Source: Spirochaetia bacterium (GTDB taxonomy: Bacteria; Spirochaetota; Spirochaetia; CADAEX01). From it: a stretch of DNA of 58,871 nt. The position numbers and the translations under genes are program-made. The notes under the pieces are model-generated. The model did not search any database and was not told where the DNA came from. It worked only from the letters and a program-made list of their open reading frames with translations. The stretch is from positions 1 to 58,871 of the forward strand of contig JAKSTW010000008.1 in the NCBI GenBank assembly GCA_024402405.1. Direction: 5' to 3'. How positions within the stretch are numbered: position 1 is the stretch's first letter; each line of letters opens with the position of its first letter. This document shows positions 19,518-27,984 of the stretch, piece after piece.

Positions 19518-20222
19518 TTGGGACAGAAAGTTAATCCAGTAGGCTTAAGACTTGGAGTAAATAAAACCTGGAAGTCTAAATGGTATGTTGATCCTCGTGA
19601 ATATGCTGATACACTTCATGAAGATCTTATTTTGAGAAAAGAGCTTGAAAAATGTCCTGAAACTAAAGGAGCTGAAATATCAGAAGTTGAAATTATTAGA
19701 CAGCCACAGAGAATTACAGTTGTCATTGAAACTTCAAAACCTGGTGTTCTTATTGGCGCAAAAGGAGCTACAATTGAGAAAATCGGTGAAAGGCTTCAGA
19801 AAGTTGCAGGTAAGAAAATTCAGCTTAAAATTAAAGAGCTTAAAAAGCCTGAAGTTAATGCTCAGCTTATTGCACTGAATGTTGCCAGACAGCTCAAATC
19901 AAAGAGTTCTTTCAGAAAGGTTCTGAAGCAGTGTGTCAGCGGTGCTATGAGAGGCGGTGCCCAGGGTATTAAGATTAGAATCGCAGGAAGACTTGCAGGT
20001 GCTGAAATGGCCAGAGTCCAGCAGCACAAGGAAGGTCGTATTCCACTGCATACTTTCAGAGCTGATATTGATTATGGATTTGCTGAGGCAAATACAACTT
20101 TCGGTCTTATCGGAGTAAAAGTTTGGGTTTTCAACGGTGAAATACTCAAGAAAGATATGAAAGAAGATGCAGGACAGCTTCTTGTTAAGAAAAGAAAGAA
20201 AGCTGCGGTTCAAGGAGAGTAA
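19518..20222 (+). CDS. rpsC: 30S ribosomal protein S3
   Basis: A 234-residue S3 starting with TTG at 19518, 1 nt after the rplV stop, with GTGGGGG upstream. It begins [20 protein letters not shown]. The KH domain carries [20 protein letters not shown]; the C-terminal domain carries [20 protein letters not shown]3 forms part of the mRNA entry channel. No ATG is available near the conserved N-terminus, so the TTG start is well supported. Confidence 0.97.
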   Translation: MGQKVNPVGLRLGVNKTWKSKWYVDPREYADTLHEDLILRKELEKCPETKGAEISEVEIIRQPQRITVVIETSKPGVLIGAKGATIEKIGERLQKVAGKKIQLKIKELKKPEVNAQLIALNVARQLKSKSSFRKVLKQCVSGAMRGGAQGIKIRIAGRLAGAEMARVQQHKEGRIPLHTFRADIDYGFAEANTTFGLIGVKVWVFNGEILKKDMKEDAGQLLVKKRKKAAVQGE

Positions 20223-20224
20223 TC

Positions 20225-20647
20225 ATGCTTAGTCCTAAACGTACTAAATATAGAAAAAGAAATAGAAGCAGCGGAAGCCTTAATGGAAATGCACACAGAG
20301 GAAATACAATCTCCTTTGGCGATTACGGACTGGTTGCGTTGGAACCAAAATGGATCACCAACAGACAGATTGAAGCTGCCCGTGTTGCAATGACCAGAAA
20401 GATTAAAAGAGGTGGAAAGGTTTGGATCAGACTTTTCCCTGATATGCCTTATACAAAGAAACCTGCTGAAACCAGAATGGGTAAAGGTAAGGGAGCTCCT
20501 GAGTATTGGGTAGCTGTAGTAAAGCCGGGACTGGTTATGTTCGAAATGGCTGGAGTTACAGAAGAACTGGCTCGCGAGGCAATGACACTTGCTGGTGATA
20601 AGCTTCCGATTAAAACAAAATTCGTTGAAAGAAGGGACATGGAGTAA
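20225..20647 (+). CDS. rplP: 50S ribosomal protein L16
   Basis: A 140-residue L16 starting [16 protein letters not shown], 2 nt after rpsC, using GGAG inside the end of rpsC. Conserved segments are [20 protein letters not shown] and [20 protein letters not shown]16 helps position A-site tRNA and is a late-assembling 50S protein. Three nt separate it from rpmC. Confidence 0.97.
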   Translation: MLSPKRTKYRKRNRSSGSLNGNAHRGNTISFGDYGLVALEPKWITNRQIEAARVAMTRKIKRGGKVWIRLFPDMPYTKKPAETRMGKGKGAPEYWVAVVKPGLVMFEMAGVTEELAREAMTLAGDKLPIKTKFVERRDME

Positions 20648-20650
20648 AAA

Positions 20651-20845
20651 ATGAAAAATAGCTTTAAAGAACTTACACATGAGGAACTTCTTGCAAAATA
20701 TGAAGAGCTTAAGAAAAAGTATATGGATTTGAGATTCAAGACAGTTCTTGGTCATCTTGATAATCCTCTTGAGAAGAGAACTATCAGAAGACAAATTGCC
20801 AGAGTAAAGACACTTATCCATGAAAAGAATCTTGGAATAAGGTAA
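20651..20845 (+). CDS. rpmC: 50S ribosomal protein L29
   Basis: A 64-residue two-helix L29 starting [20 protein letters not shown]. The second helix has the family motif around [20 protein letters not shown]29 sits next to L23 at the tunnel exit. GGAG of the rplP end provides the ribosome binding site. The order rplP-rpmC-rpsQ is standard. Confidence 0.95.
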   Translation: MKNSFKELTHEELLAKYEELKKKYMDLRFKTVLGHLDNPLEKRTIRRQIARVKTLIHEKNLGIR

Positions 20846-20858
20846 TTAGGAGACTGAT

Positions 20859-21137
20859 GTGGAAAATAATCTCACAGAAACAAATAAAATCATCGGCAAA
20901 AAAATATATACAGGTCTTGTAGTGAGCGATAAGATGGAAAAAACAATTGTTGTTTCCATCGTAAACAAAACTCTTCACAGATTGTATAAAAAATATGTCA
21001 TTAGAACTAAAAAAGTGAAGGCTCACGATGAGCTGAATGAAGCTCATATCGGAGATACTGTCAGAGTTATCCAGTGCAGACCGCTCAGCAAGGAAAAATG
21101 CTGGAAGCTGCTTGAAATTGTTGAACGGGCTAGATAA
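20859..21137 (+). CDS. rpsQ: 30S ribosomal protein S17
   Basis: A 92-residue S17 with a GTG start at 20859 behind TAGGAG; the ATG two bases upstream is out of frame. The core is GLVVSDKMEKTIVVSIVNK (about residues 19-37) and the motif HDELNEAHIGDTVRVIQCRP followed by LSKEKCWKLLEI. S17 is a primary 16S rRNA binder with an OB fold. The N-terminus has about 10 extra polar residues compared with E. coli. rplN follows after 31 nt. Confidence 0.96.
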   Translation: MENNLTETNKIIGKKIYTGLVVSDKMEKTIVVSIVNKTLHRLYKKYVIRTKKVKAHDELNEAHIGDTVRVIQCRPLSKEKCWKLLEIVERAR

Positions 21138-21168
21138 GGCTGATTTGTAAGAGGAGAGTGGTTAAGAT

Positions 21169-21537
21169 ATGATACAGATGCAGACATATCTGAATGTAGC
21201 AGATAATAGCGGTGCAAAAATTGTGCAGTGTATCAAGGTGCTCGGTGGTAGCCATAAGACTTCTGCCGGTATCGGAGAGATCATTGTAGTCGCTGTAAAA
21301 GATGCTATTCCTAACGCCCCTGTTAAAAAGGGTGATGTGCAGAAGGCAGTCATTGTCAGAACAAAGAATAGGATTAAGAGAACCGATGGTACTTATATCA
21401 GATTCGATGATAATGCCTGCGTAATTTTGGATGCAAGTCTCAGCCCTAAGGGTAAGAGAATTTTTGGGCCAGTTGCTAGAGAGTTGAGAGATGTTGATCA
21501 GATGAAAATCATTTCTCTTGCTCCAGAGGTACTTTGA
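21169..21537 (+). CDS. rplN: 50S ribosomal protein L14
   Basis: A 122-residue L14, exactly the usual bacterial length, starting [20 protein letters not shown] and ending [14 protein letters not shown]. It contains the signature [21 protein letters not shown]14 contributes to intersubunit bridges and is where RsfS binds. It opens the spc gene order. GAGGAGAG lies 10-17 nt before the ATG. Confidence 0.97.
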   Translation: MIQMQTYLNVADNSGAKIVQCIKVLGGSHKTSAGIGEIIVVAVKDAIPNAPVKKGDVQKAVIVRTKNRIKRTDGTYIRFDDNACVILDASLSPKGKRIFGPVARELRDVDQMKIISLAPEVL

Positions 21538-21546
21538 GGGATTTGT

Positions 21547-21864
21547 ATGGAGACTGTTAAATATAAACTTAAAAAAGATGATCAGGTAACAGTTATTGCT
21601 GGAAAGGAAAAAGGAAAATCCGGTAAGATACTTAAGATAGATCGTGAGAAAGGAAAGGTTGTTGTTGCTGGTTTGAATATGGTCAAAAAGGCCAAAAAAC
21701 CAAGAAAACAGGGAGATAAAGGTGGTATCGTAGATATCGAGGCTCCAATTGATATTTCCAATGTTATGATCGTTTGTAAAAAGTGTGGACCAACAAGAGT
21801 CGGAATTGAAGGTGACGGCGATCAGAAAGTCCGCAAATGCAAAAAATGTGGGGAAGTACTGTAA
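21547..21864 (+). CDS. rplX: 50S ribosomal protein L24
   Basis: A 105-residue L24. The N-terminal KOW motif is [20 protein letters not shown]. The C-terminal half ends with two CxxC pairs, [11 protein letters not shown] and KCKKCGEVL, which suggests a zinc ribbon. L24 is one of the two assembly-initiator proteins of the 50S. The stop TAA shares its last base with the rplE start (TAATG), so translation is coupled. Confidence 0.97.
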   Translation: METVKYKLKKDDQVTVIAGKEKGKSGKILKIDREKGKVVVAGLNMVKKAKKPRKQGDKGGIVDIEAPIDISNVMIVCKKCGPTRVGIEGDGDQKVRKCKKCGEVL

Positions 21865-22412
21865 TGAGCAATAAAGAACCGAATCTTAAGATTAAATATA
21901 AAAAAGTTGCAGAAGAACTTAATAAAGAATTCGGCTTTAAGACGGTTATGCAGATTCCTAGAATCGAAAAAGTTGTTGTAAGCGTTGGTTGTGGCGATGC
22001 AGTTGATAACAAAAAGCTGCTTGACGCATCTGTGCAGGAACTTGGTTTGATTACAGGACAGAAACCTCTTAGAACCAGAGCTAAAAAGTCTATTGCAAAC
22101 TTTAAGTTGAGAGAAGGCTACGAAATCGGTGCTAAGGTTACTCTGAGAAATGATATTATGTGGGAATTCCTTGACAGACTTATCAATGTGGCTCTTCCAC
22201 GTGTAAAGGACTTCAGGGGTGTAAATCCTAATGCTTTTGATGGACGTGGCAATTACTCTTTGGGAATTAAAGAGCAGATAATTTTCCCTGAGATCGATTT
22301 CGATAAGATCGAGAGAATCAGTGGATTGAATGTTGCCATCGTAACAACAACAAACAGCGATCAGGAAGCTAAGAGTCTGCTGGCAAAACTTGGTATGCCT
22401 TTTAGAAAGTAA
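21864..22412 (+). CDS. rplE: 50S ribosomal protein L5
   Basis: A 182-residue L5 that binds 5S rRNA and contacts P-site tRNA. I use ATG 21864 in the TAATG overlap with rplX; an earlier in-frame ATG at 21837 would run through the rplX zinc motif. Conserved segments are [40 protein letters not shown] and [20 protein letters not shown]. It ends AKLGMPFRK, as in most bacterial L5 proteins. Confidence 0.97.
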   Translation: MSNKEPNLKIKYKKVAEELNKEFGFKTVMQIPRIEKVVVSVGCGDAVDNKKLLDASVQELGLITGQKPLRTRAKKSIANFKLREGYEIGAKVTLRNDIMWEFLDRLINVALPRVKDFRGVNPNAFDGRGNYSLGIKEQIIFPEIDFDKIERISGLNVAIVTTTNSDQEAKSLLAKLGMPFRK

Positions 22413-22422
22413 GGGGTAATGA

Positions 22423-22608
22423 ATGGCTAAGAAATCAATGATTATCAAGGCTCTTAGAAAGCCTAAGTTTAGTACTCGGAAAGTTTATAGATGCCGTGTG
22501 TGTGGAAGACCACGCGGATATATGAGAGATTTCCAGATGTGTAGAATTTGCTTCAGAAAACTGGCAAGCCAAGGCTTAATCCCTGGCGTAACTAAATCAA
22601 GTTGGTAG
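22423..22608 (+). CDS. rpsN: 30S ribosomal protein S14, zinc-binding type
   Basis: A 61-residue S14 of the short zinc-containing type (often called type Z). It starts [20 protein letters not shown] and has the zinc ligands [20 protein letters not shown]. The tail [15 protein letters not shown] is the usual end of this type. S14 belongs to the 30S head. Its short form fits the C+ zinc types of L24 and L36 in the same cluster. Confidence 0.97.
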   Translation: MAKKSMIIKALRKPKFSTRKVYRCRVCGRPRGYMRDFQMCRICFRKLASQGLIPGVTKSSW

Positions 22609-22619
22609 GAGAAAATTAA

Positions 22620-23018
22620 ATGGCAGTATCGGATCCTGTTGCAGATATGCTTACAAAAATAAGGAATGCCAGTCGTGCAGGTTTTGAAAAAGTTGACGTT
22701 GTTCCTTCAAAGCTCAAACTCGAAATCGTTAAGGTTTTGAAGAATGAGGGATATGTCAAAAACTTCAAAAAAGTGCAGCAAGATGGCAAAAATTTTATCA
22801 GACTGTTTCTTAAATATGATGATATGGAAAATCCAATCATCCATGATATTGAGAAAATTTCAAAGCCTGGTAGAAGAATTTATTCTGGCTATAAGAAAAT
22901 GCCAAGAATTAAGAATGGCTATGGAACTATTGTAGTATCTACTTCTGCTGGTGTTACAACTGGAAAGAAGGCTACAGAGAAAAAGGTCGGTGGCGAACTG
23001 ATCTGTTCAATTTGGTAG
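22620..23018 (+). CDS. rpsH: 30S ribosomal protein S8
   Basis: A 132-residue S8 starting [20 protein letters not shown], with the C-terminal signature [20 protein letters not shown] and ending LICSIW. S8 binds the central domain of 16S rRNA and, in E. coli, represses the spc operon by binding the rplE mRNA start region. TAGGAG precedes the ATG. rplF starts 12 nt after its stop. Confidence 0.97.
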   Translation: MAVSDPVADMLTKIRNASRAGFEKVDVVPSKLKLEIVKVLKNEGYVKNFKKVQQDGKNFIRLFLKYDDMENPIIHDIEKISKPGRRIYSGYKKMPRIKNGYGTIVVSTSAGVTTGKKATEKKVGGELICSIW

Positions 23019-23029
23019 GAGTTGGGGAT

Positions 23030-23569
23030 ATGTCACGTATTGGAAGATTGCCGATTCAGGTACCTGCAGGAGTTAAGGTTTCAGTTGCCGAGGGTCTTAT
23101 CACAGTTGAGGGACCTAAGGGAAAACTGACACAGAGTTTTGCTCCACAGATTACTGTAACTGAAAACAACAATGTGATCACTGTTGAAAGAAAAGACGAC
23201 CTTAGAGAGACCAGAGCTTATCATGGACTCTATCGCAGTCTTATTAAAAATATGGTTAAGGGTGTTTCCGAAGGTTTCTCCAAAACTCTTATAATCACAG
23301 GTGTTGGTTATAAAGCTGAAGTTGCTGGAAAAGAACTTCTTCTGAGCCTCGGTTATTCAACTCAGATTCAGTACCAGATCGCTGATGGTCTTCAGATTAA
23401 GGTCGATGGCCCTAATAAGATCATTGTATCTGGAATTGATAAGCAGCTGGTTGGTCAGACTTGTGTTGAGATCAAGTCATTAAGACCTGTTGAGCCTTAC
23501 AAAGGAAAGGGAATTAAGTTCGAAAATGAATTTGTAAGACGCAAAGTTGGTAAATCTGGAACAAAATAA
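23030..23569 (+). CDS. rplF: 50S ribosomal protein L6
   Basis: A 179-residue L6 with two related domains. I take ATG 23030 (MSRIGRLPIQVPAGVKVSVA) as the start rather than the overlapping extension from 23012, because TAGGAG and GGGG lie just upstream of it and the protein then matches the usual length. The C-terminal signature is PYKGKGIKFENEFVRRKVGK. L6 sits near the sarcin-ricin loop. Confidence 0.97.
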   Translation: MSRIGRLPIQVPAGVKVSVAEGLITVEGPKGKLTQSFAPQITVTENNNVITVERKDDLRETRAYHGLYRSLIKNMVKGVSEGFSKTLIITGVGYKAEVAGKELLLSLGYSTQIQYQIADGLQIKVDGPNKIIVSGIDKQLVGQTCVEIKSLRPVEPYKGKGIKFENEFVRRKVGKSGTK

Positions 23570-23580
23570 GGTAGTTTGAG

Positions 23581-23940
23581 ATGAAGAAGTTAATTGAAGG
23601 AAATAAAAGACGCGACAGGCGCAGAAAGAGTATTCGTGCCAAAATCAGCGGAACTTCAGAAAGACCAAGACTTTCAGTTTTTAAGAGCAATTGCCATATT
23701 TATATTCAGGCTATTGATGATATCGCTGGAAAGACATTGGTTGCTGTATCTAACCTTGAGAAAGATCTGCGGGATGTTAAATCCACAGTTGAAGGCGCTG
23801 AAAAGCTTGGACAGATTGCCGGTGAAAGATTGAAGGCTATTAATATTGAAGCAGTAGTTTTTGACAGAGGTGGTTATATTTATCACGGAAAGGTAAAGGC
23901 TATTGCAGACGGTGCTAGAAAGGCCGGCATCAAGTTCTGA
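23581..23940 (+). CDS. rplR: 50S ribosomal protein L18
   Basis: A 119-residue L18 that binds 5S rRNA with L5 and L25. It has the basic N-terminus KRRDRRRKSIRAKISGTSER, then PRLSVFKSNCHIYIQAIDD, and ends VFDRGGYIYHGKVKAIADGA plus RKAGIKF, all typical. No strong ribosome binding site is seen apart from GGTAG. rpsE starts 10 nt downstream. Confidence 0.97.
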   Translation: MKKLIEGNKRRDRRRKSIRAKISGTSERPRLSVFKSNCHIYIQAIDDIAGKTLVAVSNLEKDLRDVKSTVEGAEKLGQIAGERLKAINIEAVVFDRGGYIYHGKVKAIADGARKAGIKF

Positions 23941-23950
23941 GGGGGAAGTT

Positions 23951-24439
23951 GTGGAACAGGAAAAAGAATATGTTGAAAAACTTATAAAGCTTAACAGAGT
24001 TGCCAAAGTCGTTAAGGGTGGTAGAAGATTCTCATTTTCTGCTCTCGTAGTAGTAGGCGATAAGAAAGGATCTGTTGGTTACGGATTCGGAAAGGCTAAT
24101 GATGTTACAGATGCTATAAGAAAAGCTGTTGATAAGGCAAAGAAGAACCTTATTACAGTTCCGCTTAAAAACAGTACAATTCCTCACTCAGAATATTGTG
24201 TATTCAAAAGTGCGGCAGTTGTCCTTAAGCCTGCAGCTCCTGGTACTGGTGTAATTGCCGGCGGTCCTGTAAGAGCGATCATGGATGCTGTTGGAATCAG
24301 TGATATCCTGAGCAAGTCTTTGGGTGCAAAGAACAGTATCAATATTGTTAAGGCTGTTTTCAGTGGATTTGAGAACCTTATGGATGCAAAGAAAATTGCA
24401 ACAAGCAGAGGTAAGACTCTGAAGGATATGTGGGGTTGA
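23951..24439 (+). CDS. rpsE: 30S ribosomal protein S5
   Basis: A 162-residue S5. I choose the GTG at 23951, which has GAGGGGGAAG just upstream; the longer ATG-started frame from 23903 would overlap rplR by 38 nt. The double-stranded RNA-binding-like domain has RVAKVVKGGRRFSFSALVVV, and the second domain has APGTGVIAGGPVRAIMDAVG. S5 affects decoding accuracy and mRNA unwinding at the entry channel. The loop residues changed in spectinomycin resistance (around VVKGGRR) look normal. Confidence 0.96.
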   Translation: MEQEKEYVEKLIKLNRVAKVVKGGRRFSFSALVVVGDKKGSVGYGFGKANDVTDAIRKAVDKAKKNLITVPLKNSTIPHSEYCVFKSAAVVLKPAAPGTGVIAGGPVRAIMDAVGISDILSKSLGAKNSINIVKAVFSGFENLMDAKKIATSRGKTLKDMWG

Positions 24440-24441
24440 TT

Positions 24442-24624
24442 ATGGCTGGAAAAATCAGAGTAGAATTGATTAAGAGCACAATTGGCAGAAAGCCTGATCA
24501 GGTCAAGACTGTCAAAGCTCTTGGATTGGGTAAGATTAATTCTTACGTTGAACTCGAGGGAACACCTGCTATTCTGGGTATGGTTAGGACAGTTAGGCAT
24601 CTCGTGAAGGTTGAGGAGATTTAA
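24442..24624 (+). CDS. rpmD: 50S ribosomal protein L30
   Basis: A 60-residue L30 starting MAGKIRVELIKSTIGRKPDQ with the core TVKALGLGKINSYVELEGTP. The ATG at 24442 is 2 nt after the rpsE stop; the apparent upstream ATG at 24430 lies inside rpsE and would add four residues. L30 is absent from some bacterial lineages, so its presence here is of taxonomic use. rplO follows after 5 nt. Confidence 0.95.
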   Translation: MAGKIRVELIKSTIGRKPDQVKTVKALGLGKINSYVELEGTPAILGMVRTVRHLVKVEEI

Positions 24625-24629
24625 TAGCT

Positions 24630-25088
24630 ATGTCTGATATGATTTTAAAAGTACCTTATAAGGCAAACAGATCGATCAAGAAAGTCGGACGTGGTCCAGG
24701 TTCCGGTCTTGGAAAGACTTCTGGAAAAGGTCACAAAGGACAGAATGCTAGATCTGGTGGTGGTGTTCGTCCTGGTTTTGAGGGTGGACAGCTTCCATTG
24801 TTCAGAAGAATTGCAAGAAGAGGTTTTTCAAATTACCCTTTCAAGTATTCATTTGCAGTAGTGAATGTTGCTGAACTGGATGCAAAGTTTAATGATGGCG
24901 ATGTTGTATCTTGGGAAGCTCTTGTTGAAAAAAGAATTATAAAGGCATCTGATGTACTGGTAAAAATTCTTGGAGATGGTGATCTGACAAAGAAACTCAC
25001 AATTGAATTGTTGGATATGTCTGCTTCTGCAAAAGAGAAAATTGAAAAAGCAGGCGGCACTATCATTCAGGAAGAAATAGGTAGTTAA
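24630..25088 (+). CDS. rplO: 50S ribosomal protein L15
   Basis: A 152-residue L15. The Gly-rich rRNA-binding N-terminus is VGRGPGSGLGKTSGKGHKGQ followed by NARSGGGVRPGFEGGQLPL. The globular C-terminal half includes the end motif SASAKEKIEKAGGTI. L15 is a late-assembly protein of the 50S. GAGG within the end of rpmD probably serves as the ribosome binding site. Two nt separate it from secY. Confidence 0.97.
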   Translation: MSDMILKVPYKANRSIKKVGRGPGSGLGKTSGKGHKGQNARSGGGVRPGFEGGQLPLFRRIARRGFSNYPFKYSFAVVNVAELDAKFNDGDVVSWEALVEKRIIKASDVLVKILGDGDLTKKLTIELLDMSASAKEKIEKAGGTIIQEEIGS

Positions 25089-25090
25089 AT

Positions 25091-26419
25091 ATGGCTGGCA
25101 ATCCGCTTATTGATGTTTTCAGAATAAAAGATTTACGTCAGAGACTGATTTTCACCTTTGCTGTTCTGGTAGTGTTCAGAATCGGTGCAACAATTCCAAT
25201 TCCTGGAATTAATGTTAATGCACTGAAGCTGTACTACCTGACAGCTCAGAGCAGCTCCAGCGGAGCAATCGGTTTTGCTGATTATATCGATTTTTTTGCC
25301 GGTGGAGGTTTTAAGAACTTTTCTGTATTTATGCTTGGAATTATGCCATATATTTCCATGTCTATCATTATGCAGTTGCTTATTCTTGTTTTCCCGAAAC
25401 TGAAAAAGATTTCTGAACAGGAAGGTGGAAGAAAGAAAATTGCTAGATATACTAGATACGGAACAGTTATTGTTTGTTTGATTCAGTCTTATGCTGTCAC
25501 TGTTTATGCAAGAACTATTCCTGATGCAGTAACAATGTCACGGTGGGCTTATTGCCTTGTTGCTATTATTACTGTAACTACAGGAAGTATGCTTCTTGTG
25601 TGGATGGGAGAGCAGATTACTCAGCGTGGTGTGGGTAATGGTATTTCGCTGATTATTTTCGCAGGTATCGTGGCTAGAATGCCTGAGGCATTCATTGTAC
25701 TTTCCGGAAAGGTCAAGGCAAAGGATATCAACCCAGTATTTATGATCATTGTATTGCTTCTTTTCATAGTTGTAATCGCACTGGTCATTTATGAGCAGCA
25801 GGGTCAGAGAAAGATACCTGTTCACTATGCTAAGAGAGTTGTGGGCAGAAAAATGTATGGTGGGCAGAATACTTATATTCCATTTAAGATCAACCCATCA
25901 GGCGTTATTCCGGTTATATTTGCATCTTCAGTAATGACATTCCCTCTCCAGATTCTCGGAGGTATGGGTGCAAAAGTAAGGTGGATGGGCACACTGGCTT
26001 ACTGGTTCAGACCATCCGGATGGCTGTATCTTACTATTTACACTCTGCTTATTATCTTCTTTGCTTATTTCTATACTCAGGTAACACTGAATCCTATAGA
26101 AATTTCCAGACAGATAAGAGAGAACGGAGGTTCTATTCCAGGTATCAGATCTGAAAAGATGGAAGCTTATTTACAGCGAATTTTGAACAGGATCGTTCTG
26201 GCCGGTTCTATATTCCTGGCATTCATTGCACTCATTCCTACAATAGTGCAGATTGTTTTTAACTTCCCTAGTCAGGTGGCAATGCTTATGGGTGGAACAT
26301 CATTGTTGATCATGGTTGGAGTTGATCTTGACTTCATGTCTCAGATTGAGGGTCATCTTAAGATGCACCATCATGACGGACTGGTGAAGAAGGGCAGGAT
26401 CAGATCCAGGAACTTATAA
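25091..26419 (+). CDS. secY: Preprotein translocase channel SecY
   Basis: A 442-residue SecY with ten predicted membrane helices, the pore of the Sec export channel. Early conserved segments are LIFTFAVLVVFRIGATIPIPG and GIMPYISMSIIMQL; mid-region motifs are TQRGVGNGISLIIFAGIV and INPSGVIPVIFASS; the C-terminal part has NPIEISRQIRENGGSIPGIR. It follows rplO by 2 nt. Unlike E. coli or Bacillus, no adk, map or infA lies between secY and the alpha-operon genes; only rpmJ does. Confidence 0.97.
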   Translation: MAGNPLIDVFRIKDLRQRLIFTFAVLVVFRIGATIPIPGINVNALKLYYLTAQSSSSGAIGFADYIDFFAGGGFKNFSVFMLGIMPYISMSIIMQLLILVFPKLKKISEQEGGRKKIARYTRYGTVIVCLIQSYAVTVYARTIPDAVTMSRWAYCLVAIITVTTGSMLLVWMGEQITQRGVGNGISLIIFAGIVARMPEAFIVLSGKVKAKDINPVFMIIVLLLFIVVIALVIYEQQGQRKIPVHYAKRVVGRKMYGGQNTYIPFKINPSGVIPVIFASSVMTFPLQILGGMGAKVRWMGTLAYWFRPSGWLYLTIYTLLIIFFAYFYTQVTLNPIEISRQIRENGGSIPGIRSEKMEAYLQRILNRIVLAGSIFLAFIALIPTIVQIVFNFPSQVAMLMGGTSLLIMVGVDLDFMSQIEGHLKMHHHDGLVKKGRIRSRNL

Positions 26420-26455
26420 ATGGTAAATAAATAAGGGTATTACAAGAGGAGTGAT

Positions 26456-26569
26456 ATGAAAGTCAGAGTCAGTGTGAAACCTTTGTGTGAAAAATGCAAA
26501 GTAATTAGAAGAAAGGGAGTTCTGAGAATCGTTTGTCAGAACCCAAAACATAAACAAAGGCAGCGGTAA
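26456..26569 (+). CDS. rpmJ: 50S ribosomal protein L36
   Basis: A 37-residue L36 starting at ATG 26456 behind GAGGAG. It reads [20 protein letters not shown] followed by [17 protein letters not shown], so the CxxC...C...H zinc site of the C+ type is complete. It is the smallest gene in the cluster. It sits 36 nt after secY and 2 nt before rpsM, as in many bacteria. Confidence 0.97.
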   Translation: MKVRVSVKPLCEKCKVIRRKGVLRIVCQNPKHKQRQR

Positions 26570-26571
26570 TT

Positions 26572-26937
26572 ATGGCAAGAATTGCGGGTATTGACCTTCC
26601 TAATAAAAGTGCAAAAATTGCATTAACATATATTTATGGAATTGGCAGAACTTCAGCATGTGATATTTGCGAGAAGACTGGAATTGATAAAGAGAAAAAG
26701 ATTAATGATCTTACACCAGAAGAAGTTAACAGCCTGAGAAAGGTTATTGAGACAGAGTACAAGGTGGAAGGTCATCTGAGAACAGAGATCTCTCTTAATA
26801 TTAAGCGGTTGATGGATATCGGCTGTTATCGTGGATTGAGACATAGAAAAGGACTTCCTGTAAGAGGTCAGAGAACTAAGACCAATGCACGTACCAGAAA
26901 AGGTAAGAAGAAGACCGTTGCTGCAAAGAAGAAGTAA
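26572..26937 (+). CDS. rpsM: 30S ribosomal protein S13
   Basis: A 121-residue S13 with the start [20 protein letters not shown], a helix-two-turn-helix core, and the C-terminal signature [20 protein letters not shown] followed by a Lys-rich tail. S13 bridges to the 50S and contacts P-site tRNA. It is the first gene of the alpha-operon order rpsM-rpsK-rpsD-rpoA-rplQ, with 13 nt to rpsK. Confidence 0.97.
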   Translation: MARIAGIDLPNKSAKIALTYIYGIGRTSACDICEKTGIDKEKKINDLTPEEVNSLRKVIETEYKVEGHLRTEISLNIKRLMDIGCYRGLRHRKGLPVRGQRTKTNARTRKGKKKTVAAKKK

Positions 26938-26950
26938 TAGGAGGTATTAG

Positions 26951-27331
26951 ATGGCTACTGCAAAGAAAAAGAAAGATAAAGTTTCAGTATATAGCGGAAA
27001 TGTTTACATCAAAGCCAGCTTTAATAATACAATTGTTACTGTTACTGATTTGATGGGTAATGCTATTTCCTGGGCAAGCGCCGGTGGACTGTCATTCAGA
27101 GGTGCAAAGAAATCTACACCTTATGCAGCTCAGACAACATGTGAGACAGCTGCTAAGAAGGCAATGGATTTAGGCCTTAAGGAAGTTAATGTTTATATCA
27201 GCGGACCTGGTGTCGGCAGAGAGTCTGCAATCAGATCTTTAGGCGGTTTGGGACTTAAAGTGTTGTCTATCAGAGATGTCACTCCGATTCCACACAATGG
27301 ATGTCGTCCAAAGAAAACCAGAAGAGTGTAA
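26951..27331 (+). CDS. rpsK: 30S ribosomal protein S11
   Basis: A 126-residue S11 on the 30S platform near the mRNA exit. The core is [20 protein letters not shown], then [20 protein letters not shown]. The end motif is [18 protein letters not shown], conserved in nearly all bacteria. TAGGAGG precedes ATG 26951. rpsD follows after 13 nt. Confidence 0.97.
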   Translation: MATAKKKKDKVSVYSGNVYIKASFNNTIVTVTDLMGNAISWASAGGLSFRGAKKSTPYAAQTTCETAAKKAMDLGLKEVNVYISGPGVGRESAIRSLGGLGLKVLSIRDVTPIPHNGCRPKKTRRV

Positions 27332-27344
27332 TTGAGGTAAACAG

Positions 27345-27980
27345 ATGGGAAGATATTTAGGACCAACCTGCAGATTGTGCAGAACTGAGAAAAGAAAACT
27401 TATGCTGAAGGGTGAGCGCTGTAATTCTGCTAAATGCCCTATCGCAAAGAAGAAAGAGGCTCCAGGAAAGGCAGCCAAGGCCAGAAGTGCAAAACTTTCA
27501 GACTACGGACTGCAGCTGAGGGAGAAACAGAAGCTCAGAAAGATTTATGGGCTTATGGAAAAACAGTTTAAGCTTACTTTTAATGAAGCAAAAAGAATGA
27601 AAGGTCTTACAGGTGAGAACCTGATCGTGCTTCTTGAAAGCAGACTTGATAATATTGTTTACAGACTTAGATTCGCTACTTCAAGAAATCAGGCAAGACA
27701 GCTGGTTAACCATGGTCATGTTTATGTTAACGGAAATAGAGTGGACATTCCATCATACCGTGTCAAAGCTAATGATGTGGTTGAGCTTGGTGAAGATAGC
27801 AAGAAGTTTGTAATTGTAAAAGAAAGTCTTAAGGAATTTACAAAATCAGGCGTTATGCCTTGGCTGGATGTAGATCCTGATAACATGAAGGGTGTTGTGA
27901 AGGCACTGCCACTGAGAAGCGAGGTTGCTGACCTGGCTGATATCAATGAGCAGTTGATTGTCGAACTTTATTCGAGGTAA
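27345..27980 (+). CDS. rpsD: 30S ribosomal protein S4
   Basis: A 211-residue S4, a primary assembly protein that binds the 5' domain of 16S rRNA. The N-terminus GRYLGPTCRLCRTEKRK and GERCNSAKCP carry four cysteines (9, 12, 26 and 31) suited to a zinc site. The S4 RNA-binding domain includes RLDNIVYRLRFATSRNQARQ followed by LVNHGHVYVNG. In E. coli, S4 represses the alpha operon. Four nt separate its stop from rpoA. Confidence 0.97.
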   Translation: MGRYLGPTCRLCRTEKRKLMLKGERCNSAKCPIAKKKEAPGKAAKARSAKLSDYGLQLREKQKLRKIYGLMEKQFKLTFNEAKRMKGLTGENLIVLLESRLDNIVYRLRFATSRNQARQLVNHGHVYVNGNRVDIPSYRVKANDVVELGEDSKKFVIVKESLKEFTKSGVMPWLDVDPDNMKGVVKALPLRSEVADLADINEQLIVELYSR

Positions 27981-27984
27981 TTAG

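Noticed and set aside
23903-23950. 16-residue ATG-started extension of RpsE
   Set aside because: It overlaps rplR, while the GTG at 23951 has GAGGGGGAAG in front and gives the normal S5 N-terminus.
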